Below, piece by piece: positions 45,587 through 56,305 of a stretch of DNA of 64,000 bases. A model generated the notes under the pieces. It searched no databases. It had not been told where the DNA came from and saw only the letters and a list, made by a program, of their open reading frames with translations. The translations under genes were made by a program, and so were the position numbers. The first letter of the stretch is position 1, and each line of letters opens with the position of its first letter. Origin of the DNA: Argentina anserina (Eukaryota; Streptophyta; Magnoliopsida; Rosales; Rosaceae); contig NC_065873.1 in assembly GCF_933775445.1 (NCBI RefSeq), forward strand, positions 5,952,001 to 6,016,000. Reading direction: 5' to 3'.

Positions 45587-45770
45587 CTATTCTGGGGAGT
45601 GACTTCGGGTTGCCGTAACCTCAGGAATAGCTTTGTGTGTGTTGCTTGAGTGTTGTCTATACTGGGGAGTGATTTCGGGTTGCCGTGACCTCAAGTACAG
45701 ATTAGAGTGAGTGGTTTGGTTGTTGGTTTGTTCTGAGGAGTGACTTTGGGTTACCGTAACCTCAGGAGTA
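45587..45770. repeat. Hairpin family 3 in element D (three units, about 70-bp spacing)
   Basis: Units at 45587-45630, 45657-45690 and 45731-45767 share the core GGAGTGACTTCGGGTTGCCG. The outer arms pair: CTATTC with GAATAG, CTATAC with GTACAG (one mismatch), and TTCTGAGG with CCTCAGGA (allowing one bulge). An inner GGTT/AACC pair sits in the loop. Confidence 0.75.
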
Positions 45771-45794
45771 GAGTTGTGTGTGGAAGTGGTTGTC

Positions 45795-45955
45795 GTAGTT
45801 GTGGAGTGCTATATATATATATATATCATGCGTGGATTGATATATATTGTACGTGTTGTTTATGGTGTGCATATATATCACACGTAGATTGATATATATT
45901 GTTCGTGATGTTTGTGGTGTGTATATCATGCGTGGATTGATATATTATACGTACA
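45795..45955. repeat. Tandem repeat of a CGTGGATTGATATAT unit
   Basis: Three units of roughly 55 bp share ATATATCA-GCGTGGATTGATATAT and a GTACGTG or GTTCGTG word. It adjoins a TA microsatellite. AT-rich and non-coding. Confidence 0.7.
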
Positions 45956-46450
45956 GATGAGTATCATTTAGGAGGATGATAGTGGTGTTGAGCAGAGTTC
46001 GTGTGTTCTTTTTGTTTGTGTTTTGTTTTGTTTGTTGTTTATTTACTTATCTCTTGTATCTTATTTTTTGGAAGTAATTTTTGAACTAAGATATTATGTA
46101 TGAATCACTTATCTTCTTATGTACTTTTCTTCTTATTATTATACGTGAATTCCTGAACTATGCTTTTATCCAGGAATTACTAATCAATATTCTATGCTTC
46201 TTTTTAGGGTAATTTCTTGAAATAAAACTAATGCAGGGATTATACTTTTTATATTTATTTGTCTAAATGATATCTTGAACTATGCTTTCATGCATGATTC
46301 ACTATTTGTTTCTTGTATTTCTTTCTTGTGTGAGTGGGTGTTGTAGTGTGGTGTGTGTTCGTGGTCAGTGTGATGTGGTATGTGAGTTAGATGTGTGACT
46401 TGGTGAGGATATTGTTTTGGCAACCAACGTTGTAGTTGTAGTTGTAGGTT

Positions 46451-46556
46451 AAGGTCTCTCCTGTGTGGCGAATGAGACTTATGTTGTGTGATGGTTTCGG
46501 TCTCTCCATTGTGGGGTATGAGATCGTTGATCCCTCTTATGTGGCGAAGGGGATCA
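46451..46556. repeat. Hairpin family 4 in element D (three adjacent units)
   Basis: GTCTC/GAGAC (46454-46458 with 46474-46478), CGGTCTC/GAGATCG (46498-46504 with 46520-46526, one G-T pair) and TGATCCC/GGGATCA (46528-46534 with 46550-46556, perfect). The loops carry TGTGGCGAA or a one- or two-base variant. Confidence 0.8.
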
Positions 46557-47288
46557 GTATGCCTAAGTGTGTTGAGGATAATGACGTTATGCATTATGCT
46601 TGTTTGTGTGATTAGGGAGTGAGGTAATAGGTTACCTTACTTGCCTTAGGTTGTTGAGGGTGTTGATGTTGCTGTGGTTAGTGTTGTGTTTGTTGATGGA
46701 GTCTGAGTGGTTGGTGTTTTTGTGTTGTGGAGTTTGAGTGTAGTGAGATATTGATGTTGTACGTGTTGTTGTCGTGGTGACGATGTGATGATGTTGTTTA
46801 TCTATGGAGTAAATGTTGTTGTAAATTAATGGTGTTGTGATAATGTTAAGTCGAGAACTTAACTTTGATTGAGATGTGATGCATTATCTATTGCCGTTGT
46901 TGCATGTTATTGTTGTTTTTTTATCTATTGAGTAGTTATATTCAGTTTACTCATACCAGCTGTGAAGATGACCGAGTTTGTGTTTGCAATCCTGGTGTAC
47001 CAATCAATAGTGCAAGGGGTAGTACCGCAGTTGGTAAGTCGAGCAGCTGTCAGCAGCGTGCTGTTTGATTCAGTTATTTAGTTTTGATGAGTCGAGTAAA
47101 TCCTACAACTGTAATTTATACTTAATTGTAAACAGTGCGTTTGGATTCAAGTTCTAACTGAGTTTGTTATTTAAACTCATGATCGATATTCAACAGATGT
47201 ATTGTAATTTCAATTACATTGATATTATTGTAGAGTGTTAACATTCTAAATTTTAAAATTTTACTGTTCAGAAGTTAGGGTCGTTATA

Positions 47289-47571
47289 TAAGCCTCCCTC
47301 CCTCTCTTATTTACCACCTTCAAACATCAAAGATGACGACGGTGAAGTTGGCAGAGATCCTATGATGTTCTATTATTCTTGCTTATGATAACCTGCCTTA
47401 ATAGACTGGAGGTTCATCATCTGGGACCCAGCGCTGCAGCTGAATCAGGAAACAACTACATATTGAGCTTAATTATAATTCGTTGTTGACTTGTCTGTTC
47501 GTTGTGCCATCATGACTGCTGCTTGCTTCTGAAATTCCGCAAGTAATACCTTCGACTTTCAATTTGGTCAA
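47289..47571. other. Spacer before the plant-mobile-domain ORF
   Basis: CT-rich plus-strand sequence (CCTCCCTCCCTCTCTTATTTACC) followed by mixed sequence. It may be the upstream part of the ORF that starts at 47572. No LTR matching 61593-62313 is seen here. Confidence 0.35.
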
Positions 47572-50413
47572 ATGGATATATCTTTGCTAGACATATATGC
47601 TATCGTAGGTTTACCAGTTGGTACCAGGTCCTATAGAGATCAGGATTATTTTGATGCTGAGTGCCCAGTAACCACCACTCGCGACGTTGGTATCTACCAA
47701 TCATATGGCTCCTGGGTTTCCAGTTTTGATCGCAACCATACTGCTAATGCTGGAATCGCCTTCTTGGAATTCTGGCTAACCAAGTTCCTGTTCTGCTCCA
47801 ACTCTAAGAAGATGACTGGGAACCACCTGCAGCTTGCAACCCTTCTCTACAATGGCCACGTTGTGGGTCTAGTGCAAATAGTCCTGGCAGAACTCTACCG
47901 TATGTTGCGTGCGCTTATCATGGAACCCCTCAATTATCATAAGCTTTCAGGGCCTATGTGGATTCTAGACCTCTGGATCCAGGTTTACTTTGTACAACTA
48001 CGAAATGAAAACGCAAGGGACTTCCGTCTCACATAAGTATTGGGAAAAACATTTGTTGGCTTGGAGCCCAACTTTTCTCTTCGCTACGCAGTATGCTTCG
48101 AATACTTCTACACCCTGGATGCCTCAGTTCTTGACTCCGCACAGCTCCTCCTAGACCGCACTCACCCTAATGCCATCAGAGGCGGCTTCTTAACCCTCCA
48201 ACGCTATGATGGGGAGAATCGGCATTTGTTTGAACATGCTGTATCAATGGCGGACTTACCCCGACATCCCTGCAATGGACTGGAACTCTATGCCCCCATC
48301 TATTCGCGAGGCAGTTGTGCATGATTCAAATGGTGCCCTTCCCTCCTATTGAGAGTCTGAACATGTTTTCCTCATGGTGACGCCCCATGGTCCCCGTTAC
48401 TGACACTAATCCTGGACACCAACCCCCGTCTCAGTTGCAACCTATTCCCCTTCCTGTATTAGCAAGTGGGAGTATCCTTCGCTGCTTTCGCGTCGACAAA
48501 GCTTATCCTCAATGGTGGGAAAGGATCAACTCTGGCCAATGGGAACAACGCTCGCGAGTCATCTTTCAATACATCTTCCAGACGGGGCTCAGGAGATACT
48601 TGCAGGAAGACCCTGAGGTTCTTGGTGATGAGGAGTTGCTGCGAACAGTTATCCCAAATGCTGTCAGAATCGTTCCTTCAAGGGTAAAATCCTAACGCCT
48701 CTTCGAACTCCTACCGTTCTTGTTTCAACACTGATTCAAAACCACTAACTGGTTCATGTTGCAGGTTTTTGAGAATACAGCTGGTGCTTCCTCCTCCCAA
48801 GGCCATAAACAAGGGAGAACAACCCCTAGCCCTGATAACGACGATGATGACCCTGATGCCACAGACTTCCATCCTGTAAGTCCTCACCCCTATTTGATTT
48901 TCTTAAAAGGTGTTAATCGTTCGCCACTAACTGACATCTGTGATGCTCACGATTGCGGCAATACCGTGTGCAGCAACCAACCAGGTCAACCCTGAACCAG
49001 TGACCAGGACCAGCAACCCAGAGGCAACAATTGAGGTAAAAAGAACACCCTATTTGTTCCAACTGATGATACCTTCATGAATCACTTTGACTGATTCTTA
49101 TCTGATTTGTAGGTTTGCGAGAACCCAACGTCACCACTTCCGTCTACCGCTCAAGCTGCAGCCATCGCGATGGAAGATGTCGTCGTGAGTAGTCAAACAC
49201 GCTGTTGCCCCCTAAAGCAACACTTTATTGTTTACTAAGATGTAGTTTCTTTAACTGATATTGATTGTATGTGGATCAATGATATCCGTCATGGTCTTTA
49301 ACACAAGTTCATGTTGACGCTCAGTCACCTACCCCAGAAGTCGCGACTGCTATCCAACCAACTGTGGTTGTGAACCACGAAACCATTCAAGCCACTCCCC
49401 CTATCACAGTGGCGAGCTCTCAGACCTTGGAGTCGCAAATATCAATCATCCCCACGGCGATACTCTCCCACTCCTCTTCAACTCAAATTCTGGAGAATGA
49501 GGTAGGAAATGAAGAAGGTGTGACCAGCTTTCACCAAGAAGATGAAGATGTGGAGCGTCCATTCGCGACTGCGGCCCCAGCGAGCCCTGATGTTGCACTG
49601 AAAACCTTTTCAGGAAACAATGCTCCCTCTTCTCATTCTGATGGGGTAAAACCCTTAACCATTTCCTGGTTTGCACGTTTCTACTCCTCTTTGTAAACAC
49701 TTAACTACTTTATTAATTGTTCTTTACTCTCTGTAGGTTGTGGCAATCGCGACTACTTCCAGCCTGCCAATTGTGCCAACTGTTGGAGCCTCTGGATCTA
49801 CACCCGCTGTTAATCCATCCAGGAATTATCCTAGTCCCTGTCTGGAAGATCTTCTAGATGACATGCTAGGTCCGGCCAGCCCCTTAATATCTTTAGAGTC
49901 TCAGGAACTTGTCCAGGCCCGGGCACAACTTGCGGAACTATCCTCTGAAGACCTAACTGATCCAGCTCGTCTGGGTAAGGTGAAAGACGCCTTTCGCTAC
50001 CTTAAGCTATACTCACCTGATCCCAGCTTAGTCGCGAATGCTGAACAGGCACGGAACACCATTCTAGGCCTCATGGCCGAATGCCACACCTTGAGAAACC
50101 AATCTGAGAGTCTGTCGCAACACAACGCTGATGCCAGACAATTTATTACACAAAGCCCTGCTCAACTTAAGGCCAAGCTCCATCATGCCAAGACCAGCCG
50201 TTCGCAACAAATCAGTGTATTGCGGCAACAACTAGAGAGCTCAAGGCTATGGAGGAAGAGATAAAAAGTGTGGTGCCCCAAATACAGGAGCGCAAAAGGC
50301 AACTGACGGCTTCTGAGGCTGAAGAAAGGAGGCTCAACAACCTGATATGCGCCAAAGCTAACGATACTGGAAAACGTCTCTTAGATATTCGCCTTGTTGG
50401 ACATAGAATGTAA
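47572..50413 (+). pseudogene. Plant mobile domain (PMD, aminotransferase-like) ORF, broken
   Basis: The first frame has AFLEFWLTKFLFCSNS, LATLLYNGHVVGLVQ and GPMWILDLWIQVYF, which are blocks of the plant mobile domain (MAIN/MAIL1 family and many transposons). The frame stops at 48034-48036. Other frames continue with PQWWERINSGQWEQR (48500-48560), intron-like breaks near 48690-48765 and 49680-49738, and a final coiled-coil-like part (49740-50264, slipping frame near 50240, ending at 50413). It lies on the strand opposite to the neighbouring gypsy gag-pol, beyond the end of pol. Tat-type gypsy elements are known to carry an extra ORF there, so I read it as part of that element rather than a host gene. 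Both share the TCGCGA-rich composition. Confidence 0.7.
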
Positions 50414-51683
50414 CTTGAACATCAAAGTATTTTAGTAGTAAGAATTGCAACTTATCTCTGTCTGCTCCCCAACTCGAATCTCCTTGACTCGTCAAAAACC
50501 CAACTAAAGGCCCACGGCCAGAGCCCAACTCAACTTGTCACCGTGCAAATTTGCATGCAAACCCTCGTAAACAGGAGCAATCAATACTGGGAAACGCACA
50601 AACCGTTTCAGGTTGACCATTATTGCTGCAATAAATCCCGGGCGCGATCTCCAAATCTGTATCTCCAATCTCAGCCCTTGAATCCAAGTTTCTTCTGCTA
50701 TAAAATGAAACCCTAAGGAAAGAATACACCACGCTTTCTTCCGCAGCCTCCAACCATGGCAATCCCATTTCTTCCTTTGAAACCCCCTAGGTTTCTTAAA
50801 TTTCATCCCCCAGATTTTCAAACTCAATAGCAATTTGTGAGAGCCTTATTCTACCCTCAAATGTGAGGTGGGAGTCTTATTCCACCTTCACATCCTCCCT
50901 TCTTTGTAGTTCAGCACCGGGGATATGCCCTGCATTAAGGGTTGTTCCTAGTGAAGGATTACAAGTGAGAGAGGAAAAAGCAGTCCTTCCTGCGACCTAT
51001 TCATCGTTGTTTAGTCGCCAAGCATCGGGAAGAAAGCTGCCGAATTCAGGACCAGAGCCAATAGGTACATCATGCTCGTCACATACCTCTTTTGATACGC
51101 GATGCGAGCGGTTGTACCTCTCATGTGTAATATCCTCCAATCTCCCTTCTTTGAAGGAACATCAGGAGAAGTGTACAAATCAAGGCTCTGGATCCCCCAT
51201 GCTACCACCAGTTTTCCAATTAGAACTTATGTTTGGCCTTCAACTGGTGCAGCTTAATCTCGAGTTTCTCGCGATGGTGGGATGAACAGGAGGAATCACG
51301 AAGACCTTTCCACCTAGCATAGATGGTATCAGAGCGTGACAAAGCTCACCTGTAATAGTATAGATCTTGTATGAAGTTCCTGGCGACAAAGCCATATGAA
51401 TAAAACACAATTTGTTTCATAAAACACTTGTACTGTTTTATTGCTGTGTAACAAAAGTTACAACCAATTCTGGACCATAAGTATTGGTCCAATGTGTTAC
51501 AAAAAATGCCGGAGCATGATTAAGAAACACATGAAGTTTCAGAAACTCGGTAGTTTCGAAAAAAAAAATTCTGGGTTCGCGACCGGTAGGAACGTTCGCG
51601 ACCGTCAGTAATGTTCGCGAATCTAAAAAAAAAAAATTCTGGGTTCGCGATCGCTCTGAGTTATCCATGGTGTTGCCCCCTGT
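50414..51683. other. Region between PMD ORF and integrase end
   Basis: Contains GCTATAAAATG at 50699, a possible plus-strand promoter, and a plus frame at 50863-51285 with no domain I know. At 51550-51655 the phrase poly-A + TTCTGGGTTCGCGA occurs twice, with two more TTCGCGA words in between. On the minus strand AACAGGGGGC (near 51672) could be the polypurine tract of the gypsy element, but no LTR with the right start follows. Confidence 0.4.
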
Positions 51684-52916
51684 TTACTTGGTTGAAAGAA
51701 TGGAACTCAAGGAAACACTAAGTCCGAACACCAGGTATGTTGCTTGCACCGCTGCCGGTGGATCTTCATACTCCCAAACACTAGGAAAGTACTTCTTAAG
51801 ATGGCGGCCATTCATGGGATTTCTGTGAACATTCCTATCAGTATCACGAAGGTAGTAGCCGCCTTTGCCCATTACTCGATCAATCACAAAAGGACCTTCC
51901 CACTTAGCAAACCATTTACCGCGACCATCAACTCGCTCACCATAAGGCAAACAGACTTTCCAAACTAAGTCCCCAACTCCGAAGCTGCGTCCTCTCGTGC
52001 GTTTGTCATAAAGTCGTGCTATCTTTTTCTTTTCGGCAATAAGGCTGTCGAGAGCTTCCATCCGGCGAAAGTCCAAGTCCTCATGTTCTTGAAACATAGC
52101 TTGAACATAGTCCTCACCAATCAACTGATGTTGTTCGCAAACCCTTAGGGACTGAACATTAATTTCCATAGGAAGTACCGCATCATGCCCATACATCAAC
52201 GCATAAAGTGTAGTACCAGTTGGAGTACGTTTGGAGGTTTTATAAGCCCATAATGTGTGATTCAACTCTGTGTGCCAAGATCGCGGATTTGCATCCAACA
52301 TTCGTTTGAGTATAGACATAATGACGCGGTTGCTAGCTTCTGCCTGGCCGTTCGCTTGTGCATAATAAGGACTAGAATGCATAAACTTTATCCCATAGCC
52401 GGTTAAGAACTTCTGGGTCTTCTCAGCCATGAAACCTGCCCCCCTGTCTGCCACCAAACACTCTGGAATGCCGTACCTGGTGATAATAAATTTGAAGATG
52501 AAGTCGGTGATCACCTCTGAAGATGTCGTCCTGACTGGTATGGCCTCGACCCACTTGGTGAAGAAATCTGTAGCCAGTAGAATGTGCTTGTGTTGTAAGT
52601 AAGAATTGGGATGAATTTTCCCAATAAAGTCTAGAGCCCAACCGCGACCGGGCCAAGGCTTAATGATTGGTTGTAGAGGAACATCAGGCACATGCTGGAC
52701 TGGCACATGCATTTGACACTCGATGCAACCCTGCGCGAAGCTGATGCAGTCCTTGAGCATGGTAGGCCAATAAAAACCATATCGGCGAATGAGCCACCGC
52801 ATCTTTGGACCGGCTTGGTGAGAACCACAATTGCCACAATGAACCTCGCGTAAGCACCTTTTAGCCTCAGCTCCATAGATGCATCGCAGGTACAAGCCAT
52901 CTTCTGCCCTGCGCAA
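51684..52916 (-). pseudogene. Gypsy integrase, mostly intact frame
   Basis: Inserts retroelement cDNA into chromosomes. The 410-residue frame has the zinc-binding region (GSHQAGPKM with C-x2-C in GCIECQ), then the catalytic core with D (LLATDFFTKW), D (CLVADRGAGF) and E (QANGQAEASNR). All three acidic residues are present. A C-terminal part with FGVGDLVWKV and KWEGPFVIDRV follows. Upstream the frame continues into the RNase H region but is cut by a TGA, so no full polyprotein can be made. I see no chromodomain. Confidence 0.9.
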
Positions 52917-52947
52917 TAGCTCATCACCTCGAATGACATAGTTAGTA

Positions 52948-53493
52948 GCAAAATATCTAACTCACTTGTCCACCAGTGCAGAAGGATCATTGAGGTACTG
53001 GATAATTAGTTGTCGCCAATCAACATCAATGAGATCAATAACCGCTACCAACCATTCATCGTTAACCTCTTTCCTTGCCATAAAGGAAGGTAATGTGTGT
53101 CTCTGAACCTTCAAAATCCTCTCGCGAACGCCATCTACCAAGCGAATGCCCGTAGCCAGCTGTGTTAATTCATTGGCAGCGAAATTTCGTTCGCGAGGAA
53201 TATAGTTAAGCACCACGTCTGCAAAATATCTAACTCACTTGTCCACCAGTGCAGAAGGATCATTGAGGTACTGGATAATTAGTTGTCGCCAATCAACATC
53301 AATGAGATCAATAACCGCTACCAACCATTCATCGTTAACCTCTTTCCTTGCCATAAAGGAAGGTAATGTGTGTCTCTGAACCTTCAAAATCCTCTCGCGA
53401 ACGCCATCTACCAAGCGAATGCCCGTAGCCAGCTGTGTTAATTCATTGGCAGCGAAATTTCGTTCGCGAGGAATATAGTTAAGCACCACGTCT
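52948..53493. repeat. Tandem duplication of 273 bp in pol
   Basis: Segments 52948-53220 and 53221-53493 appear identical by eye, both starting GCAAAATATCTAACTCAC and ending CACCACGTCT. The 273-bp unit equals 91 codons, so the frame is kept. It covers the end of the second RNase H-like domain. Both copies contain the same in-frame TGA, so the stop arose before the duplication. Confidence 0.9.
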
Positions 53494-54236
53494 GCAAATT
53501 GCTCTAACAATTCCGATGCTCGCTCCCAAAAAGGAAGTAATGTAAAATTGTTGCACTTATAGACACCCTTGAGCTCATTAATAACTAGGAGTGAATCACC
53601 TAATATCTCTACCTCAGTGACCTCCAGATCAAGCAACAACTCCAGGCCAATGATGATGGCCTCATATTCTGCCTGATTGTTCGTGCACTTCCATTCGAGC
53701 TGAAAAGAGTAACAATGTCTGGCTCCGGAAGGATTAACTAATGCAACACCCACTCTGAAAAAATGATCAGTGCTGCTTCCATCGAAGTACTGAACCCAAG
53801 GCTGAGTGTGAACGAAGGAAACAACCACGTTCTGGTCTTCAATGTCCTCCGTAATAGGATGATGCAAGAAAAAGTCGGACACTGCTTGTCCTGTGAGCGC
53901 CTTTAAGGGTGTATACTGTAAAGAAAACTCGGATAATGCCAAGATCCACTTACCAATCCGACCTCGAAGCATAGGTCTGGTAAGCATATACTTCACTAAA
54001 TCGGTTTGCACCACCACCACTGTAGTGAAGGACAGCATGTAATGGCGGAGCTTAGTACCGGCGAAGTACAAAGCTAAACACAACCTCTCAATCGGCGAGT
54101 ATCTAGTTTCGGCATCTAATAAGATTCGGCTAAAGTAATAAACTGCATGCTCAATCTTCTTGCCCCCCTCTCCATCACCATCTTGTGCTAAGAGTCCTGC
54201 GATTGAATAAGGGGACGCTGAGATGTAGAGCTTCAA
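53235..54236 (-). pseudogene. Gypsy RNase H plus second RNase H-like domain
   Basis: The first part (ISASPYSIAGLLAQ, SRILLDAETRYSPIERLC, then KWILALSEFSLQY) is the usual gypsy RNase H region. The second domain starts at VQYFDGSSTD and shows acidic catalytic positions in FDGS, QAEYEA and LGDSLL. The last expected Asp is missing (AANELT where ADxLA is usual). This second domain is the hallmark of Tat-type elements. The frame ends at a TGA where Trp is expected before VRYFA. Confidence 0.85.
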
Positions 54237-54707
54237 CGGTACTCCAGGCCGTGGGGGTTGAAGAACAGGTCCTTTATTTTATCAAAAGCTTCCTATTGCG
54301 CAGGTCCCCACTGAAACTCTTGATCTGCTTTAAGCTTCAGCAAAGGAGAAAAAACTGCGGTTTTGCCAGCGGAATTAGAAATAAAGCGTCGAAGGAAGTT
54401 TATTTTCCCAAGAAAACTCTGAAGTTCCTTCTTGTTCCTTGGTGCTGGCGTGTCTAGAACTGCTTTAGCCTTATCTTCCGCGACCTCAATACCTCTTTCA
54501 TGCACTATGAAACCCAAGAAGTCTCTTGCTCGAACCCCGAATATGCATTTAGCCGGGTTCATCTTGAGCTTGTGCTTTCTCATCCTGGTGAACACTGTCC
54601 ACAAATTGTCAATGTGATCCTCTTTCTTCTTAGACTTGTCCACCACAGCATCGATATATACTTCGAGAATGCCCCCCAGCACATCGTGAAAAATCAGGTT
54701 CATTGCT

Positions 54708-56305
54708 TGATAGAGCATTTTCTTAAAACGTCTATAATGAACCCTGTAAAACATCATCGTTAGTATAGAATAAGCAGGGATCGTTCTTTCCGGGGAATTG
54801 AAGGGAACTCTAAACTTTTAGTGTTAACAAATAATGGGGGGTTTGAGATTGATTATTAACTACTAAAATAAAACCTAAATTATTATTTACATGATCGACT
54901 TCTCTTTAACAAACTTAAACCAAATTTACCATTACACCACATAATTACAAGTTCGAACCTATCATGCATTCTAATTCAACCAATTACATACTTTTTAGAC
55001 ACCAATACAATTAGAGCCTTAGGGGATCATCTAATCATGCAAGATTTCAATTAACATTTAGATTGACTTAGGGCCTAATCTAAATTTGCATGCAATCGAA
55101 TTCAATAACACTTAGAGTAGAAATCAAACAAGGTTACATTTAAGCACCAAATCTTTGTTGGAGACATGTTTCATGTATGGCGTCACCCACCATGGTTTCA
55201 CATGCAAATTTCCAGAATTTTTACCACTTTTAATCAACACAAATCGAACCTACTTAGGGCATGCTTTGATTTGTGTCAATATGGTTGATGAATCTAGCAC
55301 TCAAACACAATCTTAGGGATTGCATCCAACCACTAAATTCATATGCACATATCTGAAAATTATCTAAAAGTATGAGAAAGATGATTAGAATACAACAATA
55401 GAAATACAAACTCATTAATTATAAGAACATAGATTCGGCATAGTGTCAAAAAAATATCAAACACAATCTGAAAATTTTAAAACAAATTCATAACCAATAT
55501 TTCCACATAAACAACAACTTACAATCTTCATAGACAAAGAATTGTAGATTAACACAAATAGACGAAGCCATGGAGATGAGTTGCGAGAATCACACGTTGT
55601 AGGAACCTTGGAGGTGTGTCTTCAATGGTGAAACTCGGTGGAGATGATGATGGTTTTGGGGTGGACGGTTTGGCTAATTTGTGCGGGAAGTTTATGGTGG
55701 TGTTTTGGTAGAGTTTTGGCTCTTGAATGCTAATGAGAAGTCATGATATTTGAGAGGTGAAGCCATGTATATATAGAGGAAAGATGGAGGATTTGAAATT
55801 GCTTCTTTCTTTCTATAATAATGCCATGTTTTAATCCCTTAAATCATGGAAAGTTTTATTCCCTAAAACATGCCATGCTTTAATCCCTAAAACATGCCAT
55901 GCTTTAATCCCTAAAACATGTCATGCTTTAATCCCTAAAACATGTCATGCTTTAATCCCTAAAACATGCCATGTTTTATGCCTTTAATGATCATCTTCTA
56001 TTTAATTGTTGCATGACTTGGCTCCATCTTTTTTTCTTTAATTATCTCTTCAATCCAATCTGAAAATAAGAAAATAAAATCATAAGTAAGAGATAATTAG
56101 TTTCAAAACCTAACAAGGATTCCTAGTCAAACTATGACTCTAGACCAATTATGTGTTTTTAACTCATGTAAGCACAAAAATACATCCAATACCGCCCAAG
56201 ACTCTTACTACGACTCAATGACTAAATAGTACAACAATAAGGGCTAAACAAAGTACAAATTGAGGTAAAAACATGTTAAGAACGTCGCACAAAGTGCTCT
56301 TATCA
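54708..56305 (-). mobile_element. Solo LTR, copy B (1598 bp), TTGCT target duplication
   Basis: Same family as 18836-20862: plus-strand ends TGATAGAGCA and GTGCTCTTATCA, flanks TTGCT at 54703-54707 and 56306-56310. The inner ends share CCCTGTAAAACATCATCGTT and TTGAGGTAAAAACATGTTAAG-like sequence with copy A. Copy B is shorter and carries a 24-bp tandem repeat of its own. Non-coding. Confidence 0.88.
55855..55980. repeat. 24-bp tandem repeat in solo LTR B
   Basis: About five units of CATGCCATGCTTTAATCCCTAAAA, with C/T variants (GCCATG or GTCATG), start at 24-base steps. I do not see it in copy A. Confidence 0.9.

Larger units (their letters stand above)
45355..46180. repeat. Hairpin family 2 in element D (GTGAATTC type)
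   Basis: Scattered units: AGTGATT/AATCACT (45355-45361 with 45386-45392), AGTGTAATC/GATTACACT (45409-45417 with 45442-45450, perfect 9 bp), GTGAAT/ATTCAC with an inner CATGA/TCATG (45474-45509), and AATTCCTG/CAGGAATT within 46145-46180. More degenerate units occur near 46073 and 46270. Loops share a TGAACTA.GCTTT core. Confidence 0.75.
43352..47288. mobile_element. Solo-LTR-like element D (about 3.9 kb)
   Basis: Starts TGTAATAACCCGAATTTTC and ends GAAGTTAGGGTCGTTATA (the last bases mutated from the expected TTACA). The flanks TAAGT (43347-43351) and TAAGC (47289-47293) form a 5-bp duplication with one change. It is the same family as element C but longer. It contains no gag or pol, and at least four different families of short inverted repeats between 44.6 and 46.6 kb. 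Several TA-rich stretches (44485-44522, 45812-45830) are interspersed. Confidence 0.7.

Noticed and set aside
45355..46556. CRISPR-like array or tRNA cluster suggested by regularly placed hairpins
   Set aside because: The genome is a plant, spacing is irregular, repeats vary in sequence, and no cloverleaf or CCA-end pattern fits.
39374..47288. Elements C and D as the two LTRs of one retrotransposon with a 1.2-kb interior
   Set aside because: Each has its own different 5-bp flanking duplication (GATGA/AATGA and TAAGT/TAAGC), the lengths differ by over 1 kb, and the interior has no PBS, PPT or coding domain.
50863..51285. Plus-strand ORF of 140 aa behind GCTATAAAATG as an expressed gene
   Set aside because: No domain is recognisable, and it lies in the spacer of the gypsy element; the TATA-like word alone is too weak.
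52962..53216. Separate minus-strand gene of 84 aa
   Set aside because: It is the second copy of the 273-bp duplication in pol and repeats the neighbouring frame.
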